Below are positions 36,831 to 45,886 of a stretch of 64,000 nt of DNA, piece by piece. The notes under the pieces are model-generated. The model did not search any database. It was not told the DNA's origin and worked only from the letters and a program-made list of their open reading frames with translations. Made by a program: the position numbers and the translations under genes. This DNA is from Caldifarciminota bacterium (GTDB taxonomy: Bacteria; Hydrothermota; UBA3073; JACQXS01; JAGMCI01): NCBI GenBank assembly GCA_023129325.1, contig JAGMCI010000042.1, positions 17,136 to 81,135 on the forward strand, in the 5' to 3' direction. Numbering within the stretch: the stretch's first letter is position 1; each line of letters starts with the position of its first letter.

Positions 36831-38057
36831 TTGATGAACACTTCAGCAATAAGAGAGGAAACAAAACAAAGACTGCGAAAAGCTGCTCCCTGTATTCTTC
36901 TTGTCGGCATCCCTTGCTATAACTCTGAATCAACAATAACCTATATTATAGAAACAATCGGTAAGGGATTAAAAAAATACTTCAATGATTATAAATCTCT
37001 AATACTTATAGCTGATGGTGGCTCACTTGATGATACAAGAGAAAAAGCAAACCTTGCAAAAATACCAAATGGAATAAAGAAAATTGTGAGTATTTATAGA
37101 GGAATACCAGGAAAAGGAACTGCCCTTCGGGCGGTATTTGAAGCGGCAAAAATATTGCAGTCTAAAGCTTTATGTGTCTTTGATTCAGACCTAAGGTCAA
37201 TCACCCCTGAATGGATTCGCCTCTTTTTCTCACCAATCCTTAAAGATGAGTATGATTTTTGTGCACCTGCTTACACAAGAGCTAAATATGACGGCACTAT
37301 AACAAATCACCTAGTATATCCCCTCACCCGTACTCTATATGGACTTAAAATAAGACAACCCATAGGAGGAGATTTTGGTGTCTCTGGTAAATTATCAAAA
37401 TTTTATACTTCTCAAAATGTATGGGGAGAATTTGTGGCAAAGTTTGGAATTGATGTATGGATGACAACAAGTGCAATTGCAGAGGGGTTTAAAATCTGCC
37501 AGGTAAATCCTGGAGTAAAAATTCATGACCCAAAAGACCCTGCAGCTTCACTTGGACCAATGTTTATGCAAGTAATATATACACTTTTCTCCTTAATGGG
37601 TAAGTATAAGGAAAATTGGCGGGTAATACAGGGAAGCAAGAAAGTAAAAACTTATGACCCGAGAGCCTTGGTTCCACCAGAGCCTGTTGATGTATCTTTT
37701 GAATCTTTAAAATTAGAACTTAGAGACGGGTTTTCTCATTTTGGAACTCTTTGGAAGGAAATAATTTCAGAGGAGGCTTTTAAAGAGCTTGGGAGTGTAT
37801 TAAAAGGAAGGACAGAAAACCTTTCTCCTGAGCTCTGGGCAAAAATTGTTTATGATTTTGCATTTATATTTAATCTTTGGGAAAGGAATCGTCATAAATT
37901 AGTTGATATACTTACGCCTCTTTACTTTGGCAGAATAGCATCTTTTATACTTGAAACAAAAGATATGACCAATTCTGAAGCTGAAGCGGTAATTGAACAT
38001 CAAGCAGTAGTATTTGAAAATCTCAAATCATATTTAGTAAAAAGATGGTTTAAATAA
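36831..38057 (+). CDS. GT2-like glycosyltransferase (possible glucosylglycerate/mannosylglycerate-type synthase)
   Basis: VGIPCYNSESTITYIIETIGKGL, ADGGSLDDTREKA, GKGTALRAVFEAA, FDSDLRSI. Confidence 0.7.
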   Translation: MMNTSAIREETKQRLRKAAPCILLVGIPCYNSESTITYIIETIGKGLKKYFNDYKSLILIADGGSLDDTREKANLAKIPNGIKKIVSIYRGIPGKGTALRAVFEAAKILQSKALCVFDSDLRSITPEWIRLFFSPILKDEYDFCAPAYTRAKYDGTITNHLVYPLTRTLYGLKIRQPIGGDFGVSGKLSKFYTSQNVWGEFVAKFGIDVWMTTSAIAEGFKICQVNPGVKIHDPKDPAASLGPMFMQVIYTLFSLMGKYKENWRVIQGSKKVKTYDPRALVPPEPVDVSFESLKLELRDGFSHFGTLWKEIISEEAFKELGSVLKGRTENLSPELWAKIVYDFAFIFNLWERNRHKLVDILTPLYFGRIASFILETKDMTNSEAEAVIEHQAVVFENLKSYLVKRWFK

Positions 38058-39046
38058 TGAGTAGCTGGTTTAAACAAAATACATTCCACCACTCACAATT
38101 CTCAAACCTTAATGAACTTGTAAAACTAAAGAAACATCAGAACATAAGTATATCTGTAGCCCTTCCAACCTTAAATGAAGAAGAAACAATTGCTAAAGAA
38201 ATCTTGGTGATAAAGTCCGAATTAATGGATAGATATAAATTGATTGACGAGATTGCTGTAATTGACTCAGGCTCAGAAGACCAGACAATGGAAATTGCAC
38301 GCTCTCACGGCGCACAGGTTTATCAAGCAGAAGATATTTTGCCTGAATTAAAAATCTACAAAGGTAAAGGTGAAAACTTATGGAAAGCATTATATGTGCT
38401 TTCTGGAGATATCATTGTTTATATTGATGCCGATATTAAAAATATACATCCTAAATTTGTCTACGGACTTGTTGCCCCACTTTTAATCTATCCAGAAATA
38501 GGTTATGTAAAAGCATTTTACGAACGTCCAATTACTATTGGTAAAAAGACTTTCCCTGCAGGAGGAGGAAGAGTTACCCAAATCCTCGTGAGACCGCTTT
38601 TTAATGCCTTTTTTCCCGAACTCTCTAAAATTATTCAACCCTTATCAGGTGAATATGCAGGAAGGAGAAAAATACTTGAAAGCGTTCCTTTCTTTATAGG
38701 TTATGGTGTAGAGACAGGTCTTTTGATTGATATCTCTCATAAATTCGGACTTTTTTCAATTGCTCAGGTAGATTTAGATAAAAGAATCCATCGAAACCAG
38801 AGAACTTCTGCACTCTCAAGAATGTCTTATGGAATTTTACAGACATTTCTGGATAGAGCAAAAGAACTTAAGAAATTAGACTTTAAAAAAACCATTCCAA
38901 CTATTTTCTCTCAATTAAGTATCCAAAATACCAAGGAATATACATTTAAAAAATATAAAATAGAAGAAATAAAGCGTCCTCCAATGGTAACTATAAAATC
39001 CTACGCAAACCGCTTTCACAAGACTCCTCATTCACGACCTAAATGA
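38057..39046 (+). CDS. Glucosyl-3-phosphoglycerate synthase-like glycosyltransferase (GT81/GpgS-like)
   Basis: ISVALPTLNEEETIAKEI, VIDSGSEDQTMEIARSHGAQVYQAEDILPE, KGKGENLWKALYV, YIDADIKNI, GEYAGRR, GYGVETGLLIDI. Confidence 0.85.
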   Translation: MSSWFKQNTFHHSQFSNLNELVKLKKHQNISISVALPTLNEEETIAKEILVIKSELMDRYKLIDEIAVIDSGSEDQTMEIARSHGAQVYQAEDILPELKIYKGKGENLWKALYVLSGDIIVYIDADIKNIHPKFVYGLVAPLLIYPEIGYVKAFYERPITIGKKTFPAGGGRVTQILVRPLFNAFFPELSKIIQPLSGEYAGRRKILESVPFFIGYGVETGLLIDISHKFGLFSIAQVDLDKRIHRNQRTSALSRMSYGILQTFLDRAKELKKLDFKKTIPTIFSQLSIQNTKEYTFKKYKIEEIKRPPMVTIKSYANRFHKTPHSRPK

Positions 39047-40251
39047 AAACAATTGGTATCCTTCATTTCTCGTGCCCCCCAGTGATAGGTGGAGTTGAAG
39101 CTGTAATAGAAGCACATACTGACTTATTGCTGCAACATGGATTTAAAGTTAAAGTTATAATAGGAAAAGGCAACAAATCCAGAAAAGACATTGAATTTGA
39201 AAAAATACCTGAACTAAATGCTTTACACCCTGAGTGTCAAAAAATAAGAAATGAACTTGAAACTGGTATTGTTTCGGACTCATTTTCTAAATTAAAAGAT
39301 AAGATAAAAGAACAACTAAAAATAGCATTGAAAGATATTGACATACTTATCATTCATAACATTTTATCTGTCCACTTTAATCTGCCTCTGGTTCTTGCAT
39401 TACACGAAATTATTCCATCTTTAAACATAAAAGTAATTAGCTGGTGTCACGATATTACACTCCTTGACCCAAATTATGCTACTGGTAATCCCAAAACCTT
39501 CCCTTGGTCCCTCCTTGCAACTCCAATACCTAATGTTACCTATGTTGCAATATCCAGTTTAAGACAAAAAGAACTATCCAATGTATTACAAATTCTGAAG
39601 GACTCAATTCATGTTATCCCTGATGGAATTGATGAACACTCTTTCCTTTCTCTCAGTCAACCTTCAACTTCAATTCTTAATAAATATAAATTACAAAATG
39701 CAGATATAGTAATGCTTTTTCCATCAAGGATAATAAAGCGTAAAAACTTTGAACTCGGCATAAAAGTCACAGCTGAACTCTTAAAACTCAAAAAATCTGC
39801 TTATTTCATAATCACAGGTCCCCCTGACCCCCATAATATAATATCCATAAAGTATTATCAGGAACTAAAAGAATTAGCCAATAAATTAAATGTAAAGAAT
39901 AGAATTATATTCTTATATGATATTGGAATAAAAGTAACTTATAAAATGTTACGAGAACTTTATTCTATATCTGATATTCTCTTCCTTTCAAGCACCCGAG
40001 AGGGATTTGGCATCCCTTTACTTGAGGCAGGACTTATGAAGATACCCATTTTTTGCCCTGAAATTTCTCCTCTCACAGAACTTGGGCAAAATGATGTAAA
40101 TTACTTTAACGACAATCCCAAGGATATAGCTCAAACTATAGTAAAAATAACATCTCAATCAAAGACATCAAAGATATTCAGAAAGATACTCAAAAATTAC
40201 ACTTGGCATTCTCTATTTAAACACAAAATATTACCTCTCTTAAAAGAATGA
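39043..40251 (+). CDS. Glycosyltransferase family 4
   Basis: GGVEAVIEAHTDLLLQHGFKVKVI, PSRIIKRKNFELGIKV, STREGFGIPLLEAGLMKIPIFC. Confidence 0.88.
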   Translation: MKTIGILHFSCPPVIGGVEAVIEAHTDLLLQHGFKVKVIIGKGNKSRKDIEFEKIPELNALHPECQKIRNELETGIVSDSFSKLKDKIKEQLKIALKDIDILIIHNILSVHFNLPLVLALHEIIPSLNIKVISWCHDITLLDPNYATGNPKTFPWSLLATPIPNVTYVAISSLRQKELSNVLQILKDSIHVIPDGIDEHSFLSLSQPSTSILNKYKLQNADIVMLFPSRIIKRKNFELGIKVTAELLKLKKSAYFIITGPPDPHNIISIKYYQELKELANKLNVKNRIIFLYDIGIKVTYKMLRELYSISDILFLSSTREGFGIPLLEAGLMKIPIFCPEISPLTELGQNDVNYFNDNPKDIAQTIVKITSQSKTSKIFRKILKNYTWHSLFKHKILPLLKE

Positions 40252-40712
40252 GCCGAGCGCCTTTCCAAGTATTAGTTTTACCCTATAGAATTATGACGAA
40301 TAATGAAATTCTTTACGCGGTTTTTAAGCGTAAGTCATCAACTGGTGGTTATTGGCAAGGAATTACGGGAGGTGGAAAAATCGGTGAATCTTGGTTAGAG
40401 GCAGCAAAACGAGAAGCATTTGAAGAGGCTGGTATTAAACCAAACAATGAATACATTAAACTTGATTCTCATACAATGATTCCCGTTGTCAATGTTTGTG
40501 GATTCAAATGGGGTGAGGATGTCTTAGTTATTCCTGAATACTGTTTTGGGGTGAAGGTTGAAGTTACTGAATTGCAATTATCCAGTGAACACACAGAATA
40601 TAAATGGTTGAATTATAGTAATGTAAGCAGAATATTGCAGTGGGATAGCAATAAGAGTGCTTTGTGGGAATTAGATTATAGACTTAGAAAGAGTTTGCAG
40701 GTAATTTCATAA
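40248..40712 (+). CDS. NUDIX hydrolase
   Basis: GITGGGKIGESWLEAAKREAFEEAGI Nudix box. Confidence 0.92.
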   Translation: MSRAPFQVLVLPYRIMTNNEILYAVFKRKSSTGGYWQGITGGGKIGESWLEAAKREAFEEAGIKPNNEYIKLDSHTMIPVVNVCGFKWGEDVLVIPEYCFGVKVEVTELQLSSEHTEYKWLNYSNVSRILQWDSNKSALWELDYRLRKSLQVIS

Positions 40713-40789
40713 GCGGAAATTTAGTAACATCCTACTATTTTTTTGTAAATGGCTTTTTAGATTTTCCCTTAAAAATCCTGTGTAATTCT

Positions 40790-40942
40790 GGAGTGCAACG
40801 ACGGTGTCGTTGCATGCAAAAACATCGTTTTTGTACTCCAAAGAATTTGTAAGGCAAGCTGCCTTACCTGTTGACTGTTTGTCTGCGTGGAATGAGTTGT
40901 GGATTGCTCGCCCCGTTAGATGGTAAAGCCTATCTAACGGGG
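40790..40942. repeat. Intergenic palindrome cluster
   Basis: GGAGTGCAACGACggtGTCGTTGCatGCAAAAACatcGTTTTTGTACTCC; GTAAGGCAagcTGCCTTAC; CCCCGTTAGATggtaaagcctATCTAACGGGG. Confidence 0.85.
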
Positions 40943-41123
40943 TAAATCGGGTTATGTGGATGAGTTGCGAGACATTTCCCCATCCTAAAAACTCACGACT
41001 TGACACACTACTCATAACTCACCCTAATCTATCTCTTTTTGGGAAATTCTGTGTCCTCTGTGGTTGCTTTTTCCTTGACTTTTTAAAATATAGTATTACA
41101 ATTTTGAAATAATAGGAGGAAAA

Positions 41124-41444
41124 ATGGAAAAGATTAATTTAAAAGAGTATAGTAAAACCATTAAAGAACTATGGCAGCCCTATGAGATAGCATTTGTTAA
41201 TGATACTGCTTTAAGAATTGCAAAAATTAAAGGTGCTTACAGATGGCATAAACACAAGAATGAGGACGAGTTCTTCTTTGTAGTTAAAGGTTCTGCTTTC
41301 ATAGACTTTAAAAATGAGACAATCGAACTCAATGAAGGAGAAGGATGCCTTGTCAAAAAAGGCATAGAACACCGTTCAAGGTCAAAAGATGAAGCAACTA
41401 TTTTACTAATAGAGCCTATATCTACTAAAACAAAAGGCGAATAA
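41124..41444 (+). CDS. Cupin domain protein
   Basis: YRWHKHKNEDEFFFVVKGSAFIDF...GEGCLVKKGIEHRSRS. Confidence 0.9.
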   Translation: MEKINLKEYSKTIKELWQPYEIAFVNDTALRIAKIKGAYRWHKHKNEDEFFFVVKGSAFIDFKNETIELNEGEGCLVKKGIEHRSRSKDEATILLIEPISTKTKGE

Positions 41445-41671
41445 TGAAAAGTGCCTATAAAGCACCAGACGAGTTTGCTGCTATAACAATAAGGTCACTT
41501 CTTGAGAACGAGGGTATGAAAGTGTGGGTAAAATCGTATCAGATATCGATGTTTGACAATATAGCTCAAGTAATGAGACCTTATTGGGGTGAAATTTTTG
41601 TTGCAGATAAAGATTTGGAACAGGCAAAATCTATTGTAGAGGATTATTTATCCACAGATGACAAAAAATAA
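41444..41671 (+). CDS. DUF2007-like small protein
   Basis: YKAPDEFAAITIRSLLENEGMKVWVKS...GEIFVADKDLEQAKSIVEDYL. Confidence 0.75.
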   Translation: MKSAYKAPDEFAAITIRSLLENEGMKVWVKSYQISMFDNIAQVMRPYWGEIFVADKDLEQAKSIVEDYLSTDDKK

Positions 41672-41788
41672 TAACCACGGATTACACGAAAAAATCTGTG
41701 ACTAATTGAACCACAAAGAACACAAAGTAGTAAAAAGATTAATCACGAAAGCACAAAAGAGAACGCAGGTAAAAACTTAAAAATTAAA

Positions 41789-43039
41789 ATGCAAAATGAT
41801 AAGTCGTTGAAGGCAACTATTGTTATACCAACTTATTGGACTGCGGAAGAATTTATTCCTTCCGCAAATAACCCAATATACGACCATCCGACTCCATTAA
41901 ACAGCGAAGGCACTCTTGGACGGTTATTAGATTCTATGAAAATATTAAAAGAAAAAGACTTTGATGTAATGATAATAAGTGTCCCGACATCACAAGAGAT
42001 AGGCAAAGTAGGGGCGTATAGCAATACGCCCGCACTAATAAAAAAGAAAGTAGATGCTATAATAGAACCTTTTAAGAAACTTTACAATATTCATCATTTC
42101 TCTTATCCAGATTTACTTCCTATACATAAGAAATTAAAGGAGCTTGGCAAGAAAGAGTATATTCCTTATTTCAGCCTTGATGGATATTCAAATATCAGGA
42201 ATATGTGTTTAATTTTGCCTCATATTCTTGGCACCGATATTGTAATCCTCATAGATGACGATGAGGTTTTTGAAGACCCTGACTTTATTAAGAAAGCTCA
42301 TGCTTTTATAGGCAAAAATGAGATTTATGGAATTGCCGGATGTTATATTCAGCCATATGGAGGCTATAAATTTAAAGGTAAGCGAGAATGGTGGAAATTT
42401 TTATGGAATAATACAGGGGCAATGAACAAAGTGTTTGAACTAATTGAAACTCCTGCACAAATTGAATTTGTGCCTACATATAAACTCGGCAGACTAAAAG
42501 AAACTCCTTTTGCTGGCGGTGGCAATATGGTAATTCACAAGAACCTATTTACTAAAGTTAGCTTTGACCCGTGGATTAATCGCGGAGAAGATGTTGATTT
42601 TCTTTGTAACAGTAAAATTGCTGGATTCAAGTTTTTGCTTGACACTAAACTATCAATCTTACATCTTCCACCGGCTAACAAAAATCCATTATGGCTCCAG
42701 TTAAGAGAGGATATCAGGAGATTCATTTATATGAGGATAAAATTATTGAAACAAGGTTATTCAATAAAAAGGACAATGCCATATCCGGGGTATTTTCTTA
42801 AATTTGATTTATACTTCAAGATTTTCATAACTAACCGTATTTTAGCTGGAGCTTATTTTTTAAAAGGGCAATTCAAAGAATCTGTTGAGTTTTTGAAAAA
42901 TATATTACTTGTTTTTAAATTCAGGAAAGAGGCTTACATAAACTATCAGAAATTTATAAATTTCAGCAAAGGGTGGCCCCAATTTATGAATTGGCTTGAA
43001 AAAAATAGAGATTTAATTTTATCAAAGATACCGGAATGA
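41789..43039 (+). CDS. Glycosyltransferase family 2-like protein
   Basis: ATIVIPTYW, VILIDDDEVFEDPDFI, GGGNMVIHKNLF. Confidence 0.8.
   Translation: MQNDKSLKATIVIPTYWTAEEFIPSANNPIYDHPTPLNSEGTLGRLLDSMKILKEKDFDVMIISVPTSQEIGKVGAYSNTPALIKKKVDAIIEPFKKLYNIHHFSYPDLLPIHKKLKELGKKEYIPYFSLDGYSNIRNMCLILPHILGTDIVILIDDDEVFEDPDFIKKAHAFIGKNEIYGIAGCYIQPYGGYKFKGKREWWKFLWNNTGAMNKVFELIETPAQIEFVPTYKLGRLKETPFAGGGNMVIHKNLFTKVSFDPWINRGEDVDFLCNSKIAGFKFLLDTKLSILHLPPANKNPLWLQLREDIRRFIYMRIKLLKQGYSIKRTMPYPGYFLKFDLYFKIFITNRILAGAYFLKGQFKESVEFLKNILLVFKFRKEAYINYQKFINFSKGWPQFMNWLEKNRDLILSKIPE
42008..42035. repeat. GTAG-type palindrome in glycosyltransferase gene
   Basis: gtaggggcgtatagcaatacgcccgcac encodes VGAYSNTPA. Confidence 0.9.
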
Positions 43040-44244
43040 AAATTCTTTTTTTGCCCAAACAAATTCCGCATTCAAAAGTTATTGGTGGACCAATAATTAT
43101 TTATAACAGGATAAAAGAACTTTCAAAACGACACGAAGTTTCATTGCTTTCATTCTTAAGAGAAGATTCTGAAAAACAATGGCTCTCAACTGTTACAAAA
43201 TATTGTAAGGAAGCAGAATTTTTGCCTCTCCCCCATTGGTATGGGCGTATTGCTATATGCCCCTACTCATTATTTCAATTTTTCTTCTCTCCTACGCCTC
43301 CTTATTTCTTAACCACATATACTCAAGAGATGGAAAACAAAGTAGCTAAGATGACACGCAAGTATAAATATGATGTGATAATTGCAGAATACTCAGTTAT
43401 GGGACAATATCTTTATAAGAATAAAAGACTCCCAAATGTACGCAAAGTGATTTCTTGTCATGAATGTTACTTTACTGCGAGATATAATACATTTAAGCAA
43501 AATTGGTATAAAAAAGAAGGGTTAACAGCACTAACTCATTTAAAAAGACTTAAACATTATGAATTTAATATGTATCGTTCAGCTGATAAGGTTTTAACTC
43601 TCACTCCTCAAGATAAAGCCACGCTGTTAAGTTTTGCTCCTGACCTTAATATTTCTGTAGTTCCGCATGGGGTAGATGTTACATATTTTACCCCATCGGA
43701 CCATAGTTCTCTTGAGCCATCAGTTATGTTTCTTGGAAATTATCCTCACTTACCCAATCGGGATGCGGTTTTATATTTTTATAATGACATTTTGCCTCTT
43801 ATAAGGAAAGAATTCACGGAACTCAAATTTTATATTGTTGGCAGGAATCCACAGTCAGAAATAAATGACCTGGTAAAAAGGGATTCAGGTATTATAGTAA
43901 CAGGTACAGTTTCTGATGTAAGAGAATATTTTAAGAAGACAAAAATATTTATTTGTCCAATTAGATTAGGCGGCGGATTTAGAGGCAAGATTCTTGAAGC
44001 AATGGCATCAGGTGTTCCTGTTGTCTCAACTTCATTAGGAGCTTATGGTATTCCTGCTAAAGACGGAGAAAACATTTTGATTGCAGATTCCAAAATTGAT
44101 TTTGCCAACAAAGTAATTAAGTTATTACAAGATAAAGAACTTTATAAAAGGATTGCCAAAAATGGGCGGAAATTAGTTGAACAAGAATTCTCATGGGCTA
44201 AAGGAGCAGAAAAACTTGAAAAAGTATTACTAAGCATTTTTTAA
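43036..44244 (+). CDS. Glycosyltransferase family 4
   Basis: VVPHGVDVTYFTP, MFLGNYPHLPNRDAVLYFYNDILPLI, GGGFRGKILEAMASGVPVVSTSLGAYGI. Confidence 0.92.
   Translation: MKILFLPKQIPHSKVIGGPIIIYNRIKELSKRHEVSLLSFLREDSEKQWLSTVTKYCKEAEFLPLPHWYGRIAICPYSLFQFFFSPTPPYFLTTYTQEMENKVAKMTRKYKYDVIIAEYSVMGQYLYKNKRLPNVRKVISCHECYFTARYNTFKQNWYKKEGLTALTHLKRLKHYEFNMYRSADKVLTLTPQDKATLLSFAPDLNISVVPHGVDVTYFTPSDHSSLEPSVMFLGNYPHLPNRDAVLYFYNDILPLIRKEFTELKFYIVGRNPQSEINDLVKRDSGIIVTGTVSDVREYFKKTKIFICPIRLGGGFRGKILEAMASGVPVVSTSLGAYGIPAKDGENILIADSKIDFANKVIKLLQDKELYKRIAKNGRKLVEQEFSWAKGAEKLEKVLLSIF
43240..43266. repeat. GTAG-type palindrome in glycosyltransferase gene, alternative frame
   Basis: tatgggcgtattgctatatgcccctac encodes YGRIAICPY. 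Confidence 0.85.
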
Positions 44245-44328
44245 TAAAGAGTAGTTACTATGTAGAGTCATCCAACGCAACTTTTTCCTTGACATTTTAA
44301 ATTCTTTTTATATTATGTTTAAAAAGAG

Positions 44329-44598
44329 ATGAAAACAATAATTTGCAGGTGTGAGGATGTGACTGACGAAGAAATTTTAGAGCTTATTCATAATGGCTTT
44401 ACAACTATAGATGAAATTAAGCGTTTTTTGAGAGCCGGGATGGGACATTGTCAAGGTCGAACCTGTGGAAGATTAATTGCACAATTAATTTCAAGAGAAA
44501 CTAAGAAGCCATTGGATAAAATTACTTATTCTAAGCCAAGACCTCCTATAAAGCCGGTGTCTTTAAAAACACTTGCTGGAAAAAATATTAAAAAGTAA
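44329..44598 (+). CDS. BFD-like [2Fe-2S]-binding domain protein
   Basis: ICRCEDVTDEEILELI...GMGHCQGRTCG. Confidence 0.88.
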   Translation: MKTIICRCEDVTDEEILELIHNGFTTIDEIKRFLRAGMGHCQGRTCGRLIAQLISRETKKPLDKITYSKPRPPIKPVSLKTLAGKNIKK

Positions 44599-44613
44599 CT
44601 ACAAATTACATTC

Positions 44614-44670
44614 ACCCCGCACTTACCTGCCCGCCGCTTCGCTATGGCAGGCGGGTGCATGAGTGCGGGG
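44614..44670. repeat. Nested palindromes, intergenic
   Basis: Outer CCCCGCACT...AGTGCGGGG enclosing CCTGCCCGCC...GGCAGGCGGG. Confidence 0.85.
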
Positions 44671-44749
44671 CGAATTAAACAAATATAATAAGTATAGTTT
44701 TTTCTTGCTTTTTGGAAAACTTGTTATATTATCTTAAGTTGGAGGTATA

Positions 44750-45886
44750 ATGGACTATTTCATTTCTGATGAGCAGCGTATGATAAAAGACTTGGCGTCA
44801 AAGATTGCTAAAGAAAAGATTCTACCCCAGAGAAAGGAGTTAGATGAAAAAGAGGGATTTTCCCATAGTATTATACAAGAACTTGCAAAATCAAATATGT
44901 TCAAGATATTTATTCCCAAACAATATGATGGGCTTGGTATGGGGACACTTGGATTCTGTCTTGTAATTGAAGAATTATCAAAAGTGTGTGCTGGTGTTGC
45001 TACTACTTATGCAGCAACTGCTCTTGCCGTAGCCCCAATAATACTTTTTGGCAATGAGCAACAGAAGTCCAAATATCTAAAAAGAGTAGCTCATGGCACG
45101 CTTACCGCTTTTGGGCTAACCGAACCTGAGGCTGGTTCTGATGTTGGCGCTGTTCAGACAAAGGCAGTAAAGGATGGTGATTTTTATACCCTTAATGGCA
45201 CAAAACAATGGATAACAAATGGTGGAGAGGCAGAAATTTATGTAATCATTGCCTCAACCAATCCAGAGCGTGGCGCAAGAGGCTTATCAGCCTTTATCAT
45301 TGAGAAAGGAACACCTGGTTTCTCTTTCGGCAAACTTGAAGATAAGCTTGGCATAAGAGCCAGTTGCACTCGTGAACTTATCTTTGAGGATTGTAAAATT
45401 CCAGCCTCCAATCTACTTAGTAAGGAGGGACTTGGTTTTATAATTGCGCTGCGCACATTTGACCAAACTCGTCCTGGGGTGGGAGCTCTATCAGTTGGAG
45501 TAGCCCAAGGAGCACTTGATGAAGCTATTAATTATGCCAAAACTCACAAACAATTTGGTAAACCAATAATATCTCTTGAATGGGTCCAGTCTATGATTGC
45601 TGAACTTGCGACAAAGGTTGAAGCGGCGAGGGCTCTTGTTTATTCAGTAGCAAGGCATATAGATTCTGGTGCTAAACCTATCTCTAATTATTCGGCAATG
45701 TCAAAACTTTTTGCCTCTGATGTAGCTGTGGAAGTAACAAATAAAGTACTTCAAATTTTCGGAGAGTTTGGTGGCACAAAGGATTATCCTGTTGAAAAGA
45801 TGTTTAGAGATGCTAAGATAACTCAAATTTATGAAGGCACAAACGAGATTCAAAAACTTGTAATTGCCTCATCACTTGCAAAATGA
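44750..45886 (+). CDS. Acyl-CoA dehydrogenase
   Basis: AFGLTEPEAGSDVGAVQTKAV, NGTKQWITNGGEA, QIYEGTNEIQKLVIA. Confidence 0.96.
   Translation: MDYFISDEQRMIKDLASKIAKEKILPQRKELDEKEGFSHSIIQELAKSNMFKIFIPKQYDGLGMGTLGFCLVIEELSKVCAGVATTYAATALAVAPIILFGNEQQKSKYLKRVAHGTLTAFGLTEPEAGSDVGAVQTKAVKDGDFYTLNGTKQWITNGGEAEIYVIIASTNPERGARGLSAFIIEKGTPGFSFGKLEDKLGIRASCTRELIFEDCKIPASNLLSKEGLGFIIALRTFDQTRPGVGALSVGVAQGALDEAINYAKTHKQFGKPIISLEWVQSMIAELATKVEAARALVYSVARHIDSGAKPISNYSAMSKLFASDVAVEVTNKVLQIFGEFGGTKDYPVEKMFRDAKITQIYEGTNEIQKLVIASSLAK

Noticed and set aside
40707-41015. 102-aa minus-strand ORF downstream of the NUDIX gene
   Set aside because: Covers the palindrome cluster; amino-acid sequence is repeat-derived with no domain.
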